This document shows, in pieces, positions 25,099 through 33,320 of a stretch of 64,000 nucleotides of DNA. Origin of the DNA: CAYQQR01 sp964420035 (GTDB lineage Bacteria > Bacteroidota > Bacteroidia > Bacteroidales > SM23-62); NCBI GenBank assembly GCA_964420035.1, contig CAYQQR010000009.1, forward strand, positions 37,068 to 101,067, given 5' to 3'. Made by a program: the position numbers and the translations under genes. Every line of letters starts with the position of its first letter. Position 1 is the first letter of the stretch. A model generated the notes under the pieces. It did not search any database. It had not been told where the DNA came from and saw only the letters and a list, made by a program, of their open reading frames with translations.

Positions 25099-26529
25099 AT
25101 GACTAAATATTTTATCGTTCTTATCCTGTTCTTTGCTCTGCCCTTATACTCTTTTACCCAGGATATCCCGAAGAATGACTGGGATACAAGTTATTTTGAG
25201 CCCGGGGATGACGACTTTAATCTGATACTGGCCAGCGAACGGGGTAATCTGAAAGCCGTTAAGTTCCTTTTGGATCGGGGCGCTTACGTGAATGCCATGA
25301 CTATGGACCGGGTTACGGCCCTGATGTATGCCAGTCAGAACGGTCACCCGGATGTTGCAGAATACCTTATTCAAAACGGGGCCAATATAAATGCAATCCC
25401 TTTCAATGGAATTACCGCCTTGATAAGTGCTGCACAGCAAGGTCACAGGGAGATGGTGGACCTGTTGATCAATAATGATGCTGTTTTGGATGCGCGGGAT
25501 GATTTTGGGGCTACGGCCCTGATGTATGCTTCAGCTTATAATTATGTCAGGATTGTAGAAAGTTTGCTGCATTCGGGAGCCAGTTTGGATACTTCTGATT
25601 ATCAAGGAACGCGTGCAGAACATGCTGCTGCGTATGGGAACAGTCTGGAATCCCTGCAGGTCTTGTTGGAATGGGGCGGACAGGTCGATTGTGAGGATAA
25701 ACCGGGTAATACACCGCTCGTGCTGGCTGCTCAGGAAGGACATGTAGAAATGGCAAAGTACTTAATTGGGCAGGGCGCAAAAATTGATCATACCAACACA
25801 GGAGGGATGTCCCCTTTGGCTACCGCAGTAAATAATGGGAACGAAGTTATGGTTGACTTTTTGCTGGAAAAGGGTGCAGATCCAAAGAGAAAAATCAGTC
25901 CTGCCAAAAATATCTATAGCCTTGCCCTGGAAAGCAACGAACCCATGATCATTGAAAGGCTGGATTATTATGATGTTAAGCCGAACAGGGTCCCGGCTTT
26001 TACCTATTTGACAACCGGAATAATACAAAATTTCAATTTCTGGGATATTTTATTCGGTCCGCGGGTAGGCCTACATGACACCAAATATAATTTACGTGTC
26101 GAAACCGGTTTTCAATTCAGGCCCTGGGCCAAACGGATTCTTATTGACAGGGATGAAAATATCTCGTACCAGTACTGGGAGCGCAGGTACAATATAGGAG
26201 GAGCAATATTCAAAGATTTTGATCTGTCAAATATTTCGAACAAGAATTACGGTCTTTATACCGGGGTACAGGTGAACTATTCGTTCAGGCGTTATCGGGG
26301 GATCGGCGACCATCCTTCTGATCAGTTTATTTTTTCACCTGCTGCAGGTGTTTTCCTCCGTCTGGACAAACAGTTCGATTTTCGGCTGGGATACCAGTAC
26401 CTTGATTTTGGCACATATAAAGTCTCCCCGCACAGGATCAATCTCGGATTTACATATTATTTAAATTTGCTGAAGAAGAAGTTTGAAAACACGATAATAA
26501 GATGGTACCAACCCGGCGGCTCAGGATAA
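25099..26529 (+). CDS. Exported ankyrin-repeat protein with C-terminal beta-barrel-like domain
   Basis: A 476-residue protein with a signal peptide (residues 1-20, ending FTQD). Seven ankyrin repeats follow (about residues 37-268), each with TALMYASQNGHPDVAEYLIQNGA-like helices and an NAxD/NGxT turn. The last ~190 residues change character: aromatic-rich alternating strands (YLTTGIIQNFNFWDILFGPRVGLH, YNLRVETGFQFRPW, FSPAAGVFLRLDKQFDFRLGYQYLDFG, RINLGFTYYLN) that resemble an eight-strand outer-membrane barrel. So the ankyrin domain would lie in the periplasm, an unusual combination. It leads a co-directional run with a lipoprotein, ECF sigma pair and peptide exporter. Function unknown; a signal-input or scaffold role is inference. 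Confidence 0.8.
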   Translation: MTKYFIVLILFFALPLYSFTQDIPKNDWDTSYFEPGDDDFNLILASERGNLKAVKFLLDRGAYVNAMTMDRVTALMYASQNGHPDVAEYLIQNGANINAIPFNGITALISAAQQGHREMVDLLINNDAVLDARDDFGATALMYASAYNYVRIVESLLHSGASLDTSDYQGTRAEHAAAYGNSLESLQVLLEWGGQVDCEDKPGNTPLVLAAQEGHVEMAKYLIGQGAKIDHTNTGGMSPLATAVNNGNEVMVDFLLEKGADPKRKISPAKNIYSLALESNEPMIIERLDYYDVKPNRVPAFTYLTTGIIQNFNFWDILFGPRVGLHDTKYNLRVETGFQFRPWAKRILIDRDENISYQYWERRYNIGGAIFKDFDLSNISNKNYGLYTGVQVNYSFRRYRGIGDHPSDQFIFSPAAGVFLRLDKQFDFRLGYQYLDFGTYKVSPHRINLGFTYYLNLLKKKFENTIIRWYQPGGSG

Positions 26530-26540
26530 TAACCGGATTA

Positions 26541-26969
26541 ATGCTCAAGCAGCTCATCCTTGTTTTGTTAGCAGGACTATGGGCATGTGACGAGTATATT
26601 GGTTTTTCGGTTGATTGCAGCGAATGCATTTCAATAAAACCGGACAGTGCCAATTTGATCATTGAACTGTCCATAACCGAAGAATATCCTGAAGTAGCAG
26701 TGAAAATTTTTTCCGGCGAAATTGAAGGCGAAATTGAAAAGGATTTTATCTTGTATGAGGATAAAGTCTCAGAATCACCCTATTATGCATTTGTTCCTGT
26801 CGACAAGTTTTATTCCGTTGAGGCGGTTTATGAAAAAGCTTCCGGGGAAAAGATTCTTGCCTATGACGGAGATAAGCTGAAAGTAAAACATGTTCCCGAG
26901 GCTTGTGACGTTGAATGTTGGATTGTGACCGGGGGTGAATTGGATACGCGATTGAAATACGACAAATAA
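26541..26969 (+). CDS. Hypothetical lipoprotein
   Basis: A 142-residue protein with a lipoprotein signal (MLKQLILVLLAGLWAC, lipobox LWAC), then a Cys-rich start (VDCSECISIKPDSANL) and one beta-rich domain ending EACDVECWIVTGGELD. Four cysteines besides the lipid-modified one suggest two disulfides. No family is recognised. The frame is open from 26502 within the end of the ankyrin gene, but ATG 26541 directly precedes the signal and lies 11 bases after the ankyrin stop. Probably on the outer membrane next to the ankyrin/barrel protein. Confidence 0.7.
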   Translation: MLKQLILVLLAGLWACDEYIGFSVDCSECISIKPDSANLIIELSITEEYPEVAVKIFSGEIEGEIEKDFILYEDKVSESPYYAFVPVDKFYSVEAVYEKASGEKILAYDGDKLKVKHVPEACDVECWIVTGGELDTRLKYDK

Positions 26970-26996
26970 TCACTTTGTACCCGAGTTCGTTCTTTT

Positions 26997-27569
26997 ATGC
27001 ATCAGGAAAAGAACCAGGAGATAATTAAAGGTTTTATCGAGAATGACAATACCGTCCTGACCCGGGTATACCATGAATATTATCCATTTGTAGAGAGATT
27101 GATCCTGAATGCCTATGGGGATAAAGATGCTGCCCGTGAGATTTTCCATCAAAGCCTGATGATCATTTACCAAAGGATTCAGAAGGCGCCCCTGGTGCTG
27201 GGTTGTGCGTTTTCAACTTATTTGTATGCCATAGCAAGGAATTTGTGGTATAAAGAATTGAAGGAAAGAAGCAGGTTTGTCGGGATCCAGCATGGAAATG
27301 AACCTGCAGCAACATACATCAGTCTGGATGCAGAACAAATCCAGCGAAGGGATAAAATCCTGGAATTTCACCTTTCAAAATTGAGTAAAGACTGTCAAAA
27401 AATTCTGGAAATGCATTTTTCCGGGAAAACACTGGCTGATATTTGCACCGTTTTAGGATATAGAGATGTACACTATGCATCTGACAGAAAATACAGGTGC
27501 AGAAAAAGTCTTATGAACAGGATCCGGAAGGATCCGGAATATCAAGCATTAAAAGATGAGTTACGATAA
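26997..27569 (+). CDS. ECF-type RNA polymerase sigma factor
   Basis: A 190-residue sigma-70 family factor of the extracytoplasmic-function type. Region 2 is at about residues 22-92 (YHEYYPFVERLILNAYGDKDAAREIFHQSLMIIYQRI, then FSTYLYAIARNLWYKEL), and region 4 at about 125-175 (LSKDCQKILEMHFSGKTLADICTVLGYRDVHYASDRKYRCRKSLMNRI), which contains the helix-turn-helix. Its 3' end overlaps the next gene by 14 bases, the usual layout for sigma/anti-sigma pairs. Targets are unknown; the downstream exporter genes are the obvious candidates. Confidence 0.9.
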   Translation: MHQEKNQEIIKGFIENDNTVLTRVYHEYYPFVERLILNAYGDKDAAREIFHQSLMIIYQRIQKAPLVLGCAFSTYLYAIARNLWYKELKERSRFVGIQHGNEPAATYISLDAEQIQRRDKILEFHLSKLSKDCQKILEMHFSGKTLADICTVLGYRDVHYASDRKYRCRKSLMNRIRKDPEYQALKDELR

Positions 27570-28398
27570 GGAAATACAGGATTATCTGGAGGGCCGGTTA
27601 TCCCCGGAAGAGGAAGAGGAATTCAGAAAACGCCTTTCTGCCGACAGGATGCTGAAGCGCTTGTATGAAGAATACCTCACGTTAAACCGGCATCTCAGGG
27701 ATTATTATAAAAGGAAGAAAGTAAAAGATGAAGGGCCAGGGGAAGGTGAGGACCTTGCCAGGGAGAGCATAGCTGAATATGAGAAGGAAGGACAGAAGAA
27801 AGAATCTGCACCGGAGATGGATCGTTTCAATCAGCGATTGAGACTCATTGAAAAGGACTTCCATTCCGTATATTCCCGCAGGGTTGACCGGCAGCGAAGG
27901 AGGTTCATTTATTGGATGGCCGCTGCCCTGGTGGTAGCTATAATCGGGTCTTATTTGCTGGTATTCAGTCATGAGGACCCGGGAAAGCGGATGTTTACCC
28001 AGAATTATGATGGTTTCAGTCCGGGGGATTTTGAGCATAGCAGGGTACGTGGTGACCGGAATGTCCGGTTTCTGGAATTGTACAGGAACGAAGAGTATGG
28101 GGAAATGATCACCCTTTTCGAAGCATTCGGAACCAACAGCCGTTTTGTTCGATACCTGACCGCGCACGCCTTCATTGCTGAAGAAAAATATGAGTCTGCA
28201 AAGCTGCTCCTGGATTCCATGCCTGAAGGTTCTGATATGCTCCAGCCTCATATATACTGGAATTTAGCTCTTCTGGAACTCCGGGATGGTGATTGGGAGC
28301 GGGCAGCGTTCCACCTGGAAAAACTTGTAAGAACCGGGGGACCATATGCTGCCCGGGCCCGTAATCTGCTGCGAAAAGTGAAACGGCAGATTGATTAA
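27556..28398 (+). CDS. Single-pass membrane protein with TPR-like C-terminus, anti-sigma candidate
   Basis: A 280-residue protein. The cytoplasmic N-terminus (about 1-118) begins MSYDKEIQDYLEGRLSPEEEEEFRKRLSAD, the short helical pattern found at the start of many Bacteroidota anti-sigma factors, and continues as a charged coiled coil. One transmembrane helix follows (about 121-138, FIYWMAAALVVAIIGSYLLVF). The periplasmic part (about 160-280) contains two to three TPR-like helical hairpins (NEEYGEMITLFEAFG, EEKYESAKLLLDSMPE, DGDWERAAFHLEKLV). Overlap with the sigma gene and topology support an anti-sigma role; this is inference, as no classical zinc-finger motif is present. Confidence 0.7.
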   Translation: MSYDKEIQDYLEGRLSPEEEEEFRKRLSADRMLKRLYEEYLTLNRHLRDYYKRKKVKDEGPGEGEDLARESIAEYEKEGQKKESAPEMDRFNQRLRLIEKDFHSVYSRRVDRQRRRFIYWMAAALVVAIIGSYLLVFSHEDPGKRMFTQNYDGFSPGDFEHSRVRGDRNVRFLELYRNEEYGEMITLFEAFGTNSRFVRYLTAHAFIAEEKYESAKLLLDSMPEGSDMLQPHIYWNLALLELRDGDWERAAFHLEKLVRTGGPYAARARNLLRKVKRQID

Positions 28399-28431
28399 TT
28401 TTTTTTATTTTTAGCCAATAAGCCTGCACAT

Positions 28432-30618
28432 ATGCCTTCCTTTCCGTTTTTTAAACAACTGGATGCCAAAGATTGCGGGCCCACCTGCCTGAGGATGCTT
28501 GCAAAATATTACGGGAAGAATTATTCCCTTCAGACCCTGAGGGATAAAAGCTACATATCCCGTGAAGGCGTATCCATGCTGAGTATCAGTGAAGCTGCCG
28601 AATCAATCGGCTTCAGAACGGTGGGCGTGAGCGTCGATTTTGATAAGCTTGCAGAAGCTCCCTTACCGGCTATTGTACATTGGAAGCAACGCCATTTCGT
28701 CGTGGTTTACAAGATACAAAAAGATAAGGTATGGGTGGCTGATCCGGCTTTTGGAACGATTAAATACAGCTACGAAGAATTCATTCGTCACTGGGCAAGT
28801 ACCGAAAAAGAAGGCAAAAAAGCAGGTATGGTCCTCCTGCTTGAACCCACGCCCGATTTTTACAAGGAGCCGGGAGAAAAGCTGAAAAAAACGAATTTCA
28901 GGTTTTTATTCTCCTACCTTAAACCTTATCGTAAGTTCCTTTTCCAGCTGCTCCTGGTGATGCTGGTGGGAAGCATTATTCAGCTAATATTGCCCTTTCT
29001 GACCCAGTCCATCGTTGATTTTGGTATCAATAACCAGGATATCGCGTTCATTTACCTGATCCTCATTTTCCAGTTTGTATTCATCCTCAGTCGAATGATG
29101 GTGGATTTTGTGAGAGGATGGATCCTGTTGCATTTAAGTACCCGGGTGAATATTTCCCTGATCTCTGATTTTCTGGTTAAAATGATGCGGCTCTCACTGG
29201 GTTTCTTTGACGTAAAGCTGATCGGGGATATTCTCCAGCGAATCGGGGACCATCGAAGAATAGAATCCTTTTTAACTGTTTCTTCGCTTAATATACTCTT
29301 TTCCATGATCAACCTGCTGGTCTTTGGCATCGTGCTGGCTCTATACAATCTCAAGATCCTGATAATCTTTATCCTGGGGAGTACCTTGTATTTTCTCTGG
29401 ATAAATTTTTTCATGAAGCGCAGGAGAGCATTGGATCACAGGCGTTTTTCACAGCTTTCGGATAACCAAACCGCTGTTATCCAGTTGATACAGGGAATTC
29501 AGGATATTAAACTCAATCACGCCGAAAAGCGTAAAAGGTGGGAATGGGAGAATATACAGGCCGGATTGTTCCGGATCAATGTCAAGACCCTTTCCTTAAA
29601 TCAATATCAACAGGCCGGTGGGATATTCATCAATGAAGCAAAGAACGTGCTGATCACCTTTATCGCAGCCGTTGCCGTGGTCAACGGCAATATGACCCTG
29701 GGTATGATGCTCGCCGTATCCTATATCATCGGTCAGCTCAACAGTCCCATTGAGCAGATGATTAATTTCCTGCATGCATCCCAGGATGCTAAGATCAGCC
29801 TGGAGCGTCTGGGTGAGATCCATGAGCTGGATGATGAGGACAAAGATAAACCCGCGGGCTTTTTCATGCTCCCTGAAGATAAAAGCATCCGTATCAAAGA
29901 ACTTTCCTTCCAATATGAAGGCCCGTATTCACGTAAGGTCCTTGAGGATATCAATTTGGAGATACCCGGGAACAAAGTTACCGCCATCGTCGGGAACAGC
30001 GGAAGCGGTAAAACCACATTGATCAAATTATTGTTGTCTTTCTATCCTCCTGTTAAGGGAGAGATCGGTGTTGGCGATACCCGCCTGAACGTCATGAACC
30101 CAATGCAGTGGCGCTCCCATTGCGGGGTGGTAATGCAGGATGGTTACTTGTTTTCCGACACCATTGCCAGGAATATTGCCATGGCTGAAGAGGAAATAGA
30201 TAAGGAAAAACTGATGCAGGCCGTGCGTATTGCCAACATTCACGGGTTTATTGAACAGTTGCCCATGGGTTATAATACCATGGTCGGCCAAAAAGGTCAA
30301 AGTCTGAGCGGAGGAGAAAAGCAGAGAATCCTTATTGCCAGGGCGGTGTACAAGAATCCGGACTTTCTTTTTATCGATGAAGGGACGAGTTCACTGGATG
30401 CCAATAATGAACGGGTGATCATGGATAATTTGAAGGAGTTTTTTAAAGGTAAAACTGTAATCGTTGTGGCACACCGGCTCAGTACGGTCAAAGATGCCGA
30501 CCAGATTGCCGTTTTGGAAAAGGGTCAATTGGTTGAGTTGGGCCATCACGAGGAACTCAGTAAGAAAAAAGGACCCTATTACCACCTGGTCAAGAACCAA
30601 CTGGAATTTGGAGCATAA
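28432..30618 (+). CDS. C39-peptidase ABC exporter (bacteriocin/peptide type)
   Basis: A 728-residue inner-membrane protein that cuts the leader of a double-glycine peptide and exports the product. The N-terminal C39 peptidase is complete, with catalytic Cys15 (DCGPTCL), His88 (HFVVVY) and Asp104 (ADPAFG). Six transmembrane helices lie at about 160-430. The nucleotide-binding domain has Walker A GNSGSGKTT (about 521), signature LSGGEKQR (about 625), Walker B FLFIDEGTSSLD and the H-loop AHRLST. It is one base apart from the HlyD gene. No small Gly-Gly precursor gene was found nearby, so the cargo is unknown. Confidence 0.93.
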   Translation: MPSFPFFKQLDAKDCGPTCLRMLAKYYGKNYSLQTLRDKSYISREGVSMLSISEAAESIGFRTVGVSVDFDKLAEAPLPAIVHWKQRHFVVVYKIQKDKVWVADPAFGTIKYSYEEFIRHWASTEKEGKKAGMVLLLEPTPDFYKEPGEKLKKTNFRFLFSYLKPYRKFLFQLLLVMLVGSIIQLILPFLTQSIVDFGINNQDIAFIYLILIFQFVFILSRMMVDFVRGWILLHLSTRVNISLISDFLVKMMRLSLGFFDVKLIGDILQRIGDHRRIESFLTVSSLNILFSMINLLVFGIVLALYNLKILIIFILGSTLYFLWINFFMKRRRALDHRRFSQLSDNQTAVIQLIQGIQDIKLNHAEKRKRWEWENIQAGLFRINVKTLSLNQYQQAGGIFINEAKNVLITFIAAVAVVNGNMTLGMMLAVSYIIGQLNSPIEQMINFLHASQDAKISLERLGEIHELDDEDKDKPAGFFMLPEDKSIRIKELSFQYEGPYSRKVLEDINLEIPGNKVTAIVGNSGSGKTTLIKLLLSFYPPVKGEIGVGDTRLNVMNPMQWRSHCGVVMQDGYLFSDTIARNIAMAEEEIDKEKLMQAVRIANIHGFIEQLPMGYNTMVGQKGQSLSGGEKQRILIARAVYKNPDFLFIDEGTSSLDANNERVIMDNLKEFFKGKTVIVVAHRLSTVKDADQIAVLEKGQLVELGHHEELSKKKGPYYHLVKNQLEFGA

Positions 30619-30619
30619 T

Positions 30620-31921
30620 ATGGTTGAAGAAAAAGAAAAAAGGGATAAGATACAGGTTAAAAGCGATGAGGTCCAGGATATCCTGGGCCAGGTTCCCGGA
30701 TGGATCCCCCGGCGGGGAGCAATTATTATCGCTGTTTTTGTTCTGCTTATCCTTCTTTTTACTTTTGTTTTCCGTTACCCCGATACCCGCGTTGCAGAGA
30801 TAGTCATCACCACCGAGATCTCACCTGCTCCAATCGTAGCGCGGGCCAGCGGTAAACTGGAACGGCTGTTTACGGCTGAAAAAGATACGGTACAACCCGG
30901 TACCACACTGGGGGTGATAGAAAATCCGGCAAGTTTTGAAAGTGTGCAAAAATTAAAAAGCCGGATATCACAAACTGACCGGGGCATGATACTCAGCCCG
31001 GATTCATTTTTGATACGGGACCTAGGAGAGATACAATCGGCCTATGCAGCTTATGTGAAGGCTTTCCGTGATCTCGGAAATTTCATACAACTGGATTATC
31101 ACAGCCGCAAGATTGAATCCCTGAGCTCAGAGATCAATCAGTATAAGGAATACCTGAATACAGTGAAGCAGCAACTTTCCATACTGGAACAGGATTATGG
31201 GATTGCCAGAAATCAGTTTGAACGGGATTCACTTCTTTTTGCACGTGAAGTTATTCCCAGGGCCAATTTTGATCAATCCAGGGCAGAGCTGCTTCAAAAA
31301 CAACTGGTGGTGGAAGATGCCCGGGTCAAGATTTCCACTACAAAGATAGAGATCAGCAAACTGGAGCAGAAAATCCTGGATATGAGCCTGCAGCGACAGG
31401 ACGAATCCAAAAAGCTTGAGAATGCCATGCAGGAGGCTTATGATAAGTTACGAGGTGAAATATCCATATGGGAAAAGAAATATTTGCTTATATCCCCTGT
31501 CGAGGGTGTGGTTACCTTCAATCGTTTCTGGAGCCCGAACCAAAATGTGTCCCTTGGCGATAAGGTCATGACCCTTATTCCCCTGCATCCGGGAGAAATC
31601 ATCGGGAAGGTCAAACTTCCCCAGGAAGGTGCAGGCAAAGTGGAGGTGGGGCAGACCGTAAATATTCGGCTCAGTGATTATCCCCATATGGAGTTTGGTA
31701 TGTTGCGGGGGATCATCCGGGGCATATCCCTGGTTGCCGAGGAAAACGCTTATTCCGTCGAGGTCACCCTTCCGGACGGACTCGTCACATACTACGACAA
31801 GGAAATTGAATTCACCCAGGAACTGAGCGGAAGAGCAGAGATCCTTACCGATAAGCGGAAACTGATAGAAAGGATTGTGGATCCGATCCGTTCCGTTATT
31901 TCAGAACAACAAAATCTTTGA
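30620..31921 (+). CDS. HlyD family periplasmic adaptor
   Basis: A 433-residue membrane-fusion protein linking the C39 exporter to an outer-membrane channel. A cytoplasmic N-terminus (about 1-33) precedes one transmembrane helix (about 34-54, GAIIIAVFVLLILLFTFVF), then a half lipoyl domain (APIVARASGKLERLFTAEKDTVQPGTTLGVIE), a long coiled coil (about 100-275) and the second lipoyl/barrel part (LLISPVEGVVTFNRFWSPNQNVSLGDKVMTLIP). ATG 30620 lies one base after the exporter stop; the open frame upstream is within the exporter gene and is ignored. No TolC homologue is linked in the window. Confidence 0.92.
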   Translation: MVEEKEKRDKIQVKSDEVQDILGQVPGWIPRRGAIIIAVFVLLILLFTFVFRYPDTRVAEIVITTEISPAPIVARASGKLERLFTAEKDTVQPGTTLGVIENPASFESVQKLKSRISQTDRGMILSPDSFLIRDLGEIQSAYAAYVKAFRDLGNFIQLDYHSRKIESLSSEINQYKEYLNTVKQQLSILEQDYGIARNQFERDSLLFAREVIPRANFDQSRAELLQKQLVVEDARVKISTTKIEISKLEQKILDMSLQRQDESKKLENAMQEAYDKLRGEISIWEKKYLLISPVEGVVTFNRFWSPNQNVSLGDKVMTLIPLHPGEIIGKVKLPQEGAGKVEVGQTVNIRLSDYPHMEFGMLRGIIRGISLVAEENAYSVEVTLPDGLVTYYDKEIEFTQELSGRAEILTDKRKLIERIVDPIRSVISEQQNL

Positions 31922-31966
31922 AGTTCCTTAGTTCAATAGAGTAACGCGAGGGCAAAGATTTTGACC

Positions 31967-33298
31967 CTATCTGGCTAATTGGGTGAGAATGGCTTCGTAC
32001 AGCTCCTGTTTTCCTGAGATCATATCCGGTTCTCCTTTTTCCAGGGCGATCTGGCGCATGTCCTCCAGGCTGAGTTTTCCTTCTTCGAACTCTTTTCCTT
32101 TTCCCAGGTCAAAGCTGGCATATCTTTCCTTTCGCATCTTTTTGCAGGGGCTGTGCTGCAGGATGGTATCCGCGGCCATCAGGGCCCTCGTGAAGGTATC
32201 CATACCTGCAATATGGGCAATGAAAAGATCTTCCAGGTCGGTGCTGTTCCTGCGCAATTTGGCATCGAAATTAACCCCACCGGTTTTAAACCCTCCGGCT
32301 TCCAGGATCACCAGCATGGCCTCGGTCAATTCATATACATTGATGGGAAACTGGTCGGTATCCCAGCCATTCTGGTAATCCCCACGATTGGCATCAATGC
32401 TTCCCAGCAGACCGGCATCCGCGGCAACTTGCAGCTCGTGCTGGAAAGTATGACCGGCCAGGGTGGCGTGGTTGACTTCAATATTCAGTTTAAAATCCTT
32501 ATCCAGACCGTAGTGTCTCAGGAAACCCACGACGGTGGCCGCGTCATAATCATATTGATGTTTGGTGGGTTCCATGGGTTTGGGCTCTATCAAAAGGGTT
32601 CCTTTGAATCCCTGCTTCCGTGCATAGTCGCGGGCCATGTGCAGAAACCGTGCTAAATGATCCTGTTCTCTTTTCATATCGGTATTCAACAGCGACATAT
32701 AGCCTTCCCGTCCTCCCCAGAAAACATAGTTCTGGCCGTCCAGGGCTATGGTGGCATCCAGGGCATTCTTCACCTGGGTAGCTGCGCGGGTGATCACATG
32801 GAAATCGGGATTGGTGGCGGCGCCGTTCATATACCTGGGGTGGGAAAACAGGTTGGCTGTTCCCCACAGGAGTTTGACCCCGGTGGCCTCCTGTTTCTCT
32901 TTGGCGAGTTTAACCATCGACTGCAATCTTTCTTCGGATTCTTTGATGCCGGAGCCTTCTTCAACCATATCAAAATCGTGAAAGCAGTAAAAGGGAATAC
33001 CCATCTTGGTGATGAATTCAAAAGCGGCATCCATTTTAGCCCTGGCTCGTTCCATGGGATCATTGCTGACAGCCCAGGGAAAGAATTTTGTGCCTTCCCC
33101 AAAAGGGTCCCCGCCGGTTGCCGTGAAGGAATGCCAGTAGGCTACCGCGAAGCGAAAAAATTCTTTCAAACTCTTTCCGGCAACCACCTTGTTCTCGTCG
33201 TAATACTTGAAAGCCAAAGGATTATCCGAATCTTTGCCTTCATACTTTATTTTCCCCGTGAAGGGAAAATATTCTTTATTACCGGTGTAATAATCCAT
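31967..33298 (-). CDS. xylA: Xylose isomerase
   Basis: Metal-dependent interconversion of D-xylose and D-xylulose in the cytoplasm. The 443 residues are of the class II length. Active-site blocks are YCFHDFDM (catalytic His and Asp near residue 100), WGGREGY, LLIEPKPMEPTKHQYD (metal Glu), NIEVNHATLAGHTFQHEL and SIDANRGDYQNGWDTDQFP. It lies 22 bases after xylB on the same strand, forming an operon. No xylose regulator or transporter is directly linked. The enzyme would process xylose released by the hemicellulose-related genes located downstream on the chromosome. Confidence 0.97.
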   Translation of the reverse strand: MDYYTGNKEYFPFTGKIKYEGKDSDNPLAFKYYDENKVVAGKSLKEFFRFAVAYWHSFTATGGDPFGEGTKFFPWAVSNDPMERARAKMDAAFEFITKMGIPFYCFHDFDMVEEGSGIKESEERLQSMVKLAKEKQEATGVKLLWGTANLFSHPRYMNGAATNPDFHVITRAATQVKNALDATIALDGQNYVFWGGREGYMSLLNTDMKREQDHLARFLHMARDYARKQGFKGTLLIEPKPMEPTKHQYDYDAATVVGFLRHYGLDKDFKLNIEVNHATLAGHTFQHELQVAADAGLLGSIDANRGDYQNGWDTDQFPINVYELTEAMLVILEAGGFKTGGVNFDAKLRRNSTDLEDLFIAHIAGMDTFTRALMAADTILQHSPCKKMRKERYASFDLGKGKEFEEGKLSLEDMRQIALEKGEPDMISGKQELYEAILTQLAR

Positions 33299-33320
33299 AG
33301 TGTTTTAATGATTTAGCTGT

